Notes under the pieces: generated by a model | Databases searched by the model: none | Seen by the model: the letters and a program-made list of their open reading frames with translations, nothing else | What the model was told of the DNA's origin: nothing | Made by a program: the position numbers and the translations under genes | Part shown: positions 1 to 5,272 of the stretch, piece by piece | Position numbering within the stretch: position 1 is the stretch's first letter | Layout: every line of letters begins with the position of its first letter | Source: Clostridiales bacterium | GTDB lineage: Bacteria > Bacillota > Clostridia > Oscillospirales > Ruminococcaceae | Reading direction: 5' to 3' | Assembly: GCA_012800685.1 (NCBI GenBank) | Contig: JAAZIT010000442.1 | Location: forward strand, 1-5,312 | Length of the DNA: 5,312 nucleotides

Positions 1-1821
1 ATACTAACCTGTTTGACAAGAGAAATAGAGATTTTAGAAATTGAAAAAGAAATTCACTTAAAGGTAAATGAACAAATTGATAAAAACCAGCGTGATTATT
101 ACATAAGAGAACAAATGAGAGTTCTATCTAAAGAACTAGGCGAGGAAAATGATGTTGAATCTGATTTAGAAGGTTACGTTGAAAAAATTGCAAAATTAAA
201 TTTATCAGAAGAAACCTTTGATAAACTAAATGCTGAGGTTAAAAGACTAAGTAAAATGTCACCAGCTTCACAAGAAGCGGTTGTTATTAGAAGTTATTTA
301 GATACATGTCTAGATCTTCCTTGGAATACTGCTACAAAAGATAATGTTAACATTAAAAAAGCTGAGAAGATATTAGATAAAGACCACTATGGCATGACTA
401 AGGTTAAAGAAAGAATATTAGAAACCTTGTCGGTAAAGGCTCTTTCCCCTGATGTTAAGGGACAAATACTATGCTTATATGGACCTCCTGGAGTTGGTAA
501 AACTTCCATTGGAAAATCTATTGCTGAGTCTCTTGGTAGAAAATATGTGAGGGTTTCACTTGGCGGAGTTAAAGATGAATCTGATATTAGAGGACATAGA
601 AAAACTTATGTTGGGGCTATGCCTGGTAGAATTATTAATGCAATGAAATTAGCTGGCACAAAAAACCCAGTTATGCTTTTAGATGAAATTGATAAAATGA
701 GCAATGACTTTAAGGGAGACCCGTCATCGGCAATGCTTGAGGTTCTTGATTCTGAACAGAATAAGGAATTTAGAGACCATTATATAGAGCTGCCATTTGA
801 CTTAAGTGATGTGTTGTTTATTACAACTGCAAATAATCTTGATACTATTCAACCACCACTACTTGATAGAATGGAAGTTATTGAGCTGTCTTCTTATACT
901 AGAGAAGAGAAGTTTCAAATTGCAAAGCGTCATTTAATTTCAAAACAGATTGATAAAAATGGACTAAAGAAAACCCAAATTAGAATTAATGATGATGCTA
1001 TCTATGAAATCATTGATAGCTATACTAGGGAAGCTGGTGTTCGTAAGCTTGAAAGAACAATTGGTACTCTCTGTAGAAAAGCTGCAAAGAAAATTGTTGA
1101 AAACGAAGTTAAGAGAGTTACGTTTAAAGCCGATAATTTAGGAATCTATTTGGGTGCTAAGAGATATAAGCCAGAAACTTACGTAAATAAAACCGAAATA
1201 GGCACAGTTAATGGTCTTGCGTGGACATCAGTTGGTGGAGTAATTATGCCGCTTGAGGTTCTTGTTTTAGACGGTAAGGGGAAAGTTGAGCTAACTGGTT
1301 CTCTTGGTGATGTAATGAAAGAAAGTGCAAAGATAGCAGTTAGCTATGTGAGAAGTGTAGCAGAAAAATATGGAATACCAAGTGATTATTTTGAGAAAAA
1401 GGATATTCATATTCATGCTCCAGAGGGAGCTGTTCCTAAGGATGGACCTTCGGCTGGTGTTACTCTTGCTACTGCACTAATCTCAGCTATAACAGGAATC
1501 CCTGTTAGAAGTGATGTTGCTATGACTGGTGAGATAACTCTAAGGTCTAAGGTACTGGCAATTGGAGGACTAAGAGAAAAAACAATGGCAGCATATCGAT
1601 TTGGAATTAATACAGTTATTATTCCTGCTGAAAACAAGGGTGATATGGAGGACGTTGAGGACGTTGTAAAAAACAGTATCAATTTTGTATTTGCTGAAAC
1701 TATTTCTGATGTTTTAGAGGTTGCTTTGTTAAAGGGCTGCGGCGGAAAAACATCAGTACCAGTATCAATGCTGTCGAATACAGTAGAAAACAATCCCTTA
1801 CATATAGCAGTTGGCAATTAG
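1..1821 (+). CDS. lon: ATP-dependent protease LonA (5' end cut by the window edge)
   Basis: This is the ATP-dependent serine protease Lon, a cytosolic homo-oligomer that unfolds and degrades damaged and regulatory proteins. The frame is open from base 1, so 606 residues are visible; bacterial LonA is about 770-790, so most of the N-terminal substrate-binding domain lies outside. Numbering from base 1, the AAA+ module has Walker A GPPGVGKT at 161-168, Walker B MLLDEID at 225-231, sensor-1 Asn around 278-279, a candidate arginine finger R290 (LLDRM) and the sensor-2 GVRK arginine at 348. The protease domain has PKDGPSAG with catalytic Ser484 and GGLREK with catalytic Lys527; the 43-residue spacing equals that of E. 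coli S679/K722. About 28 residues follow the last recognisable family block (VLEVALLKG), forming a polar tail of unknown role. The gene ends in TAG and engB follows after 15 nt, as in the lonA-ysxC order of Bacillus. There is no sign of a frameshift. Confidence 0.97.
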   Translation: MLTCLTREIEILEIEKEIHLKVNEQIDKNQRDYYIREQMRVLSKELGEENDVESDLEGYVEKIAKLNLSEETFDKLNAEVKRLSKMSPASQEAVVIRSYLDTCLDLPWNTATKDNVNIKKAEKILDKDHYGMTKVKERILETLSVKALSPDVKGQILCLYGPPGVGKTSIGKSIAESLGRKYVRVSLGGVKDESDIRGHRKTYVGAMPGRIINAMKLAGTKNPVMLLDEIDKMSNDFKGDPSSAMLEVLDSEQNKEFRDHYIELPFDLSDVLFITTANNLDTIQPPLLDRMEVIELSSYTREEKFQIAKRHLISKQIDKNGLKKTQIRINDDAIYEIIDSYTREAGVRKLERTIGTLCRKAAKKIVENEVKRVTFKADNLGIYLGAKRYKPETYVNKTEIGTVNGLAWTSVGGVIMPLEVLVLDGKGKVELTGSLGDVMKESAKIAVSYVRSVAEKYGIPSDYFEKKDIHIHAPEGAVPKDGPSAGVTLATALISAITGIPVRSDVAMTGEITLRSKVLAIGGLREKTMAAYRFGINTVIIPAENKGDMEDVEDVVKNSINFVFAETISDVLEVALLKGCGGKTSVPVSMLSNTVENNPLHIAVGN

Positions 1822-1836
1822 AAAAGGAAAGTGTTT

Positions 1837-2427
1837 ATGAATTTTAATAAGGCGGAATTTTTTGCTTCATATGGCTTTTTGTCACAAATACCCCCATCAG
1901 AGCGTATAGAAATTGCTTTTGCAGGGCGCTCTAATGTTGGTAAGTCTTCATTAATTAATAAGATATTTAATCGTAAAAAGCTTGCTAAGGTTAGCTCTGT
2001 TCCGGGCAAAACAGTTACTATAAACTTTTTTGATTTGGAAAACATCTATTTAGTTGACCTTCCTGGATATGGTTATGCTAAGGTTGCAAAAACCGAAAAA
2101 ACACGTTGGGCTGATTTGATAGAGGGGTATCTTAACGATACTTCAAGAGACCTAGCTCTTGTGTTTTCATTAGTTGATATGCGACATCCTTCAACTGAGG
2201 ATGATGTTCATATGATTAATTTCTTAGTCGATAACGAAATACCTTTCGTGGTAGTTTTAACTAAGGCTGATAAATTAAATAAGACTCAGCGTGAAAAAAG
2301 ACTAGAAGATTTAAAAACAGAGTTACCATATTATAATGATATAACTGTTATTCCTTTTTCATCTATTACAGCGGAAGGTGTAGATGAGATTAAGGGTATA
2401 ATTGAAGATGTAGCACTAGAGGAATAA
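1837..2427 (+). CDS. engB: Ribosome biogenesis GTP-binding protein EngB/YsxC/YihA
   Basis: This is a small TRAFAC-class GTPase of the EngB (YsxC/YihA) family, required in Bacillus for late 50S subunit assembly. The product is 196 aa, normal for the family. Motifs from the chosen Met: G1 GRSNVGKSS at 30-38, G2 Thr near 59-61 (VPGKTVT), G3 DLPGYGYAK at 74-82 (the GYGYA run is a family hallmark), G4 TKADK at 142-146 and G5 SS at 175-176. The start is ATG 1837, because the AAGGA at 1824-1828 then sits 8 nt upstream. An in-frame GTG at 1831 would add two residues but leaves only 2-3 nt after the Shine-Dalgarno sequence. Only 15 nt separate it from the lon stop, so it is probably co-transcribed with lon. 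A strong hairpin terminator follows directly. Confidence 0.97.
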   Translation: MNFNKAEFFASYGFLSQIPPSERIEIAFAGRSNVGKSSLINKIFNRKKLAKVSSVPGKTVTINFFDLENIYLVDLPGYGYAKVAKTEKTRWADLIEGYLNDTSRDLALVFSLVDMRHPSTEDDVHMINFLVDNEIPFVVVLTKADKLNKTQREKRLEDLKTELPYYNDITVIPFSSITAEGVDEIKGIIEDVALEE

Positions 2428-2434
2428 TTAATTT

Positions 2435-2465
2435 AAGCGGACAAATTTGTCCGCTTTTGTTTTTG
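2435..2465 (+). terminator. Rho-independent terminator after engB
   Basis: The arms AAGCGGACA (2435-2443) and TGTCCGCTT (2448-2456) pair perfectly around an AATT loop, giving a 9-bp GC-containing stem. A T-rich tract (TTGTTTTTG, from 2457) follows. The element starts 7 nt after the engB stop and should end the lon-engB transcript. The whole 22-bp stretch is a perfect palindrome, but there is no matching A-tract on the left, so I call it for the + strand only. Confidence 0.92.
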
Positions 2466-2476
2466 TTAGAAACCTC

Positions 2477-2505
2477 TTTACTTTTACGCGGTGGTGTGGT
2501 AAAAT
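2477..2505 (+). promoter_or_regulatory. Sigma-A type promoter of the yerC-like operon
   Basis: The -35 candidate TTTACT (2477-2482) is separated by exactly 17 bp from the -10 TAAAAT (2500-2505), and a TG at 2497-2498 gives an extended -10. The predicted transcription start is A2512, leaving a leader of about 50 nt. The promoter lies just downstream of the engB terminator, which supports a separate transcription unit. The -35 match is only 4 of 6. Confidence 0.72.
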
Positions 2506-2549
2506 GTAATCATGTGGTATTCATGCTTTAAAGCGTGACCTGTAAAGAG

Positions 2550-2554
2550 AGGAG
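2550..2554 (+). promoter_or_regulatory. Ribosome binding site that sets the yerC-like start
   Basis: AGGAG at 2550-2554 lies 7 nt before ATG 2562. An upstream in-frame GTG at 2535 would add nine residues, but has no purine-rich site in front of it and would place this Shine-Dalgarno sequence inside the coding region. The ATG is therefore the real start. Confidence 0.85.
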
Positions 2555-2561
2555 TTTTGTT

Positions 2562-2861
2562 ATGAACGATAAATTAAAAGATAAAAATCTTGATGACTTG
2601 TTTGAAGCGGTGCTTTGCTTAGAGAATTTAGAGGAATGTTATGATTTCTTTGAGGATTTGTGTACTATTCTTGAGTTAAAGGCTCTTTCTCAGCGTTTTC
2701 AGGTTGCGAAGATGTTAAATGAACGTCATGTATATAGTGATATTGTTAATGCTACTGGTGCATCGACCGCTACAATTAGCCGTGTAAATAGAAGTATTAA
2801 TTATGGTAGTGACGGTTATAATGTTGTTTTTGAAAGAATGAAAAATAAAAATGGAAAATAA
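2562..2861 (+). CDS. TrpR/YerC/YecD-family DNA-binding regulator
   Basis: This encodes a 99-aa, all-helical protein of the TrpR-like YerC/YecD family, which is widespread in Firmicutes. Members resemble the Trp repressor helix-turn-helix but are not known to bind tryptophan. Two family blocks are visible: an N-terminal segment with LFEAVLCLENLEECYDFF (about residues 13-30), and a core running from ELKALSQRFQVAKML (about 38-52) to the DNA-recognition segment NATGASTATISRVNRS (about 62-77). The latter carries the typical GASTATISR signature and is followed by INYGSDGYN. Length and motif order match the family. It heads its own transcription unit and overlaps the methyltransferase start by 11 nt, so the two are probably translationally coupled. 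What it regulates cannot be read from the sequence; its own promoter region is a reasonable guess. Confidence 0.93.
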   Translation: MNDKLKDKNLDDLFEAVLCLENLEECYDFFEDLCTILELKALSQRFQVAKMLNERHVYSDIVNATGASTATISRVNRSINYGSDGYNVVFERMKNKNGK

Positions 2862-3600
2862 AAGCTATGGACACTTTTCAACGTTTTACGATACTCTTAT
2901 GTCCGACGTTAATTATAAAGATGTTTCTAATAGGATTGATGACTTAATTATACAGTATGGAAAAAAGCGTGGCACCTTGCTTGACTTAGCATGTGGCACT
3001 GGTTCGGTTTGTGAGGAAATGTCTCAAAAAGGCTATGATGTAATTGGAGCGGATTTCTCTCAAGAAATGCTTTCTGTTGCACTAGATAAGAAATTTGACA
3101 GCGGACTTCCTATACAGTATGTTTGGCAGGATATGAGAAAATTAGATATGTACGGTACAATTGATGCTATAATATGCACTTTTGATAGCTTGAATCATCT
3201 TGAAAATGCTGAGGATATAAAAACTACATTTAAAAGAGTGTCGCTTTTTACCGAGCTAGATGGACTTTTTATATTTGATGTAAATACTATATATAAGCAC
3301 TCGAAAGTATTGGCTAACAATACTTTTGTTTATGATTGTGATAATGTCTATTGTGTTTGGCAAAACTACTTAAATAATGATAATAGCGTTGACATTCAAT
3401 TGGATTTTTTTGAAAAAGAAAACGATACTTATAATAGGTATACAGAAAACTTTGCTGAAATATGCCTTTCTGAAGAAGAAATTGAAGAAATGCTTAAAGA
3501 TTGTGGATTTAGCGTTGTAGCCAAGTTTGGTGGCTATACAACAGACGAAGTTACTAATGAAACTGAAAGAATAGTTTATGTTGCTAGAAAAGCTTCATAA
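2851..3600 (+). CDS. Class I SAM-dependent methyltransferase
   Basis: This encodes a 249-aa Rossmann-fold methyltransferase of the Methyltransf_25/YqeM-like group, with unknown substrate. The N-terminus has the Y-x-x-F-x-x-x-YD-x-LM signature (residues 6-17) typical of small Firmicute members. SAM-binding motif I is LLDLACGTG at 43-51. The acidic end of strand 2 is GADFS with D68. A WQDMRKLD segment follows at 92-99, where the D94 region normally contacts adenine. Motif IV-like IDAIICTFDSLNHL is at 104-117. The C-terminus closes with a beta-strand ending IVYVARK. The ATG lies inside the last codons of the upstream regulator and has no good Shine-Dalgarno sequence (only a weak GAAAGA more than 10 nt upstream), so translation probably depends on coupling. 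hslO starts 12 nt after its stop. In many Clostridia, as I recall, such a methyltransferase neighbours hslO; no functional link is established. A small-molecule rather than RNA substrate is possible, but this is a guess. Confidence 0.92.
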   Translation: MENKSYGHFSTFYDTLMSDVNYKDVSNRIDDLIIQYGKKRGTLLDLACGTGSVCEEMSQKGYDVIGADFSQEMLSVALDKKFDSGLPIQYVWQDMRKLDMYGTIDAIICTFDSLNHLENAEDIKTTFKRVSLFTELDGLFIFDVNTIYKHSKVLANNTFVYDCDNVYCVWQNYLNNDNSVDIQLDFFEKENDTYNRYTENFAEICLSEEEIEEMLKDCGFSVVAKFGGYTTDEVTNETERIVYVARKAS

Positions 3601-3601
3601 T

Positions 3602-3607
3602 GGAGGA
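3602..3607 (+). promoter_or_regulatory. Strong hslO ribosome binding site
   Basis: GGAGGA lies 5 nt before ATG 3613, in the 12-nt gap after the methyltransferase stop. It is a near-perfect anti-16S match, in contrast to the almost absent site of the upstream gene. This suggests that hslO is translated more strongly than the methyltransferase from the shared mRNA. Confidence 0.85.
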
Positions 3608-3612
3608 TATAA

Positions 3613-4482
3613 ATGGGAAGAATTGTTAGAGCTATATCTGCCCATGCATCTGTTGTTCGCAGTGCGATAGAATGTAAAGATATAGTTGCTGAAATAGAAA
3701 AAATACACCAAACATCAGCGGTCACAACTGCTGGTTTGGGTCGTCTAACTTTGGCTGCCTCTCTTATGGGATTTGGTTTAAAGGGAAAGAATGACAGCCT
3801 TACTATTAGAATGAATGGAAATGGACCAGCTGGTAGCTTAATTGCTATTTCGGATAGCTTTGGAAATGTTAAATCCTATGTCCAAAATCCAGTTGTTGAA
3901 ATTCCACTTAATAAATATGGAAAGCTTGACGTTAAGGGTGCCGTTGGAACGGATGGAGTTCTAAGTGTTGTAAAAGACCTAGGGCTAAAAGAGCCTTATG
4001 TCGGACAAGTTCCAATTGTTTCTGGAGAAATTGCAGAGGATATTACAAATTACTTGGCAACAAGCGAACAGGTTCCAACTGTTTGCAGCCTAGGGGTTCT
4101 TGTTAATCCTGATTTGTCTGTTGCTCAAGCGGGTGGTTTTATTATTGAACTACTTCCTTTTGCACAAGATGAGGTTATAGATATAATAGAAAAAAATATT
4201 AATAATATGAAAAGCGTTACTGAAATGCTTTCTAGTGGAATGACACCTGAAGAAATATCCCTTAAGGCATTAGAGGGACTTGAGCCTAATGTGCTTGATG
4301 ATTTTAAGGTGGAGTATAAATGTGATTGCTCTAAAGAAAGAGTTGAAAAAGCACTTATAAGTGTTGGTGAAAAAGATTTAACCGAAATGGCTGAGGACAA
4401 AGAAACGGAAGTCCTATGTCACTTTTGTGGAAAGGCTTATAATTTCACATCTGATGAAATTCTTGGGCTTATTAAGAAATAG
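3613..4482 (+). CDS. hslO: Hsp33 redox-regulated molecular chaperone HslO
   Basis: Hsp33 is a cytosolic holdase. It is inactive when reduced with zinc bound and is activated by oxidative unfolding, typically by peroxide plus heat or by hypochlorous acid. The 289-aa product is full length for the family (about 290 in Firmicutes). The N-terminal domain begins with RIVRAISAHASVV and contains the conserved GLGRLTLAASLMG segment (about 41-53) and the NGNGPAGSL turn (about 68-76). A central GGFIIELLP (about 174-182) is followed by the linker region. The C-terminal redox switch is complete: C237-x-C239 and C269-x-x-C272, the four zinc ligands. The start ATG has a strong Shine-Dalgarno sequence 5 nt upstream. 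It is the third gene of the yerC-like unit. No CIRCE element or separate heat-shock promoter is visible, so expression probably depends on the operon promoter. No clear hairpin terminator follows; there is only a T-run at about 4487-4492. Confidence 0.97.
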   Translation: MGRIVRAISAHASVVRSAIECKDIVAEIEKIHQTSAVTTAGLGRLTLAASLMGFGLKGKNDSLTIRMNGNGPAGSLIAISDSFGNVKSYVQNPVVEIPLNKYGKLDVKGAVGTDGVLSVVKDLGLKEPYVGQVPIVSGEIAEDITNYLATSEQVPTVCSLGVLVNPDLSVAQAGGFIIELLPFAQDEVIDIIEKNINNMKSVTEMLSSGMTPEEISLKALEGLEPNVLDDFKVEYKCDCSKERVEKALISVGEKDLTEMAEDKETEVLCHFCGKAYNFTSDEILGLIKK

Positions 4483-4510
4483 AATGTTTTTTAACTCTAC
4501 TGTTCGTTTA

Positions 4511-4539
4511 TTGATTTAATAATCTTACTAAGGTATAAT
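4511..4539 (+). promoter_or_regulatory. Sigma-A type promoter of the HTH-desulfoferrodoxin-like gene
   Basis: TTGATT (4511-4516) and a perfect TATAAT (4534-4539) are separated by 17 bp. The predicted start is G4546, giving a leader of about 38 nt before ATG 4584. It lies in the 101-nt gap after hslO, so the gene can be expressed on its own. Confidence 0.8.
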
Positions 4540-4583
4540 GATTGAGAAGTACTTTACATTATTAAAGAAAGGATGAATGTAGA

Positions 4584-5183
4584 ATGGATTGCATAAAAGT
4601 AGGAAACCTAATTAAAAAGCTTCGTAAAGAAAAGGGTATGACTCAAAAACAACTTGCTGATAAAATGAATATAAGCGATAAAGCTGTTTCGAAATGGGAA
4701 CGAGGATACGGTTGTCCTGATATATCATTGCTAAGGGAGCTGTCTGATATCTTAGAGATTAATATTGAGAGAATTCTATCTGGCAATAGCAATCTTGACA
4801 AGAACATTTTAGATGGTGGAAATATGAAAAGAACAATTTTTTATTGGTGCAGTCATTGTAATAATTTAATTTCTTCAACTAGTAAAGCTGAAATTAGCTG
4901 CTGCGGAAGAACATTACAGTCGATGGAGCCAATCGAGAATCGAGATATTATTTCAAAGGTTGAAGTTGTGGAGGATGACTTTTTTATAACTTTTAATCAT
5001 TCAATGGAAAAAAACAATTACATTTCTTTTGTTGCAACGATTGAAGATAGTAAGACTACTATTTATAGACTATACCCTGAACAAAACCCTCAAGTGCGTA
5101 TACCTATGGGCCGTACGGTGAAATTGTATGTGGGTACAAACGCCTGTGCTTTGTGGCTTTTGGAAATTAAAAAAGAAAATTAA
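4584..5183 (+). CDS. XRE-family HTH regulator fused to a degenerate desulfoferrodoxin-like module
   Basis: The 199-aa product has three parts. Residues 6-65 are an XRE/Cro-CI helix-turn-helix (VGNLIKKLRKEKGMTQ, then a recognition segment with SDKAVSKWERG and CPDISLL). Residues 66-83 are a short linker. Residues 84-111 form a desulforedoxin-like knuckle with C89-x-x-C92 and adjacent C106-C107-G, the pattern that binds Fe(Cys)4 in desulfoferrodoxin. Residues 114-199 resemble the superoxide-reductase beta-domain: H139-S-M-E-x-x-N-Y aligns with HPM(x)3HY, and TNACALW (185-191) aligns without gaps with the family CNxHGLW. The usual catalytic iron ligands are largely lost: the EKH histidine is R120, the second histidine of HPMxxxHY is N145, Cys becomes T185 and the last His becomes C188. 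Only H139 remains. I therefore infer a metal- or redox-responsive transcription regulator, not an enzyme. The ATG is preceded by AAAGGA (4568-4573) at 10 nt. The DNA target is unknown. The HTH call is secure; the desulfoferrodoxin relationship rests on motif reading. Confidence 0.85.
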   Translation: MDCIKVGNLIKKLRKEKGMTQKQLADKMNISDKAVSKWERGYGCPDISLLRELSDILEINIERILSGNSNLDKNILDGGNMKRTIFYWCSHCNNLISSTSKAEISCCGRTLQSMEPIENRDIISKVEVVEDDFFITFNHSMEKNNYISFVATIEDSKTTIYRLYPEQNPQVRIPMGRTVKLYVGTNACALWLLEIKKEN

Positions 5184-5202
5184 AGTTTTTTCTTAAAAGG
5201 AC

Positions 5203-5231
5203 TTGACAATATTTCGTAAATAGTGTATAAT
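5203..5231 (+). promoter_or_regulatory. Consensus sigma-A promoter of the tRNA gene
   Basis: A perfect TTGACA (5203-5208) and a perfect TATAAT (5226-5231) are separated by 17 bp, the ideal spacing. Transcription should begin at about 5238-5239, some 35 nt before the mature tRNA. Such consensus promoters are typical of stable-RNA genes. The -35 starts only 20 nt after the preceding stop codon. Confidence 0.93.
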
Positions 5232-5235
5232 AAAT

Positions 5236-5268
5236 TTCGTCGCTTGAGGTTCAACTCATGATGACGAA
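5236..5268 (+). promoter_or_regulatory. Inverted repeat in the pre-tRNA 5' leader
   Basis: TTCGTC (5236-5241) pairs with GACGAA (5263-5268), and inside it TGAG (5245-5248) pairs with CTCA (5255-5258) around a 6-nt loop, with an asymmetric 3/4-nt internal loop. If transcription starts at 5238, at least the CGTC/GACG and TGAG/CTCA pairs form in the RNA. It ends 4 nt before the mature tRNA 5' end and may present the leader to RNase P. No T-run follows, so it is not a terminator. Confidence 0.5.
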
Positions 5269-5272
5269 TACT

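Noticed and set aside
13..18. TTGACA resembling a -35 box near the left edge
   Set aside because: It lies inside the lon coding frame and has no TATAAT-like hexamer at 16-18 bp; the frame is open through it.
1413..1817. Open frame on the - strand opposite the lon protease domain
   Set aside because: It lies wholly inside a gene with intact catalytic motifs, has no ribosome binding site worth noting, and its translation is Ser/Thr/Ile-rich with no recognisable domain.
1831..1833. GTG as the engB start
   Set aside because: The Shine-Dalgarno sequence would be only 2-3 nt away; ATG 1837 has 8-nt spacing.
1818..2045. Short - strand open frame opposite the start of engB
   Set aside because: It is a shadow of the conserved GTPase coding frame, with no family resemblance and no promoter on that strand.
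2535..2537. GTG as the start of the TrpR/YerC-family gene
   Set aside because: There is no ribosome binding site upstream and the added nine residues do not match the family; ATG 2562 has AGGAG at 7 nt.
2474..2549. Inverted 8-mers CTCTTTAC (2474-2481) and GTAAAGAG (2542-2549) flanking the promoter
   Set aside because: The arms are about 60 bp apart and the left arm lies upstream of the predicted start, so no RNA hairpin forms; in AT-rich DNA this may be chance.
2511..2561. Riboswitch or T-box leader upstream of the TrpR-family gene
   Set aside because: The leader is only about 50 nt, too short for known aptamers, and contains no terminator/antiterminator pair.
4125..4400. Open frame on the - strand opposite the hslO C-terminus
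   Set aside because: It is antisense to the conserved Hsp33 zinc-switch region, with a low-complexity Ser-rich translation.
5172..5194. A/T-only inverted repeat (AAGAAAA with TTTTCTT) at the end of the HTH fusion gene
   Set aside because: The stem has a single G-C pair, so it is too weak to call a rho-independent terminator.
5245..5262. Leader segment containing GAGGTTCAACTC, which looks like a tRNA T-arm remnant
   Set aside because: When the TTCAACT stretch is set as a T-loop, the flanking bases do not pair as a 5-bp stem, and no acceptor or D-arm lies upstream.
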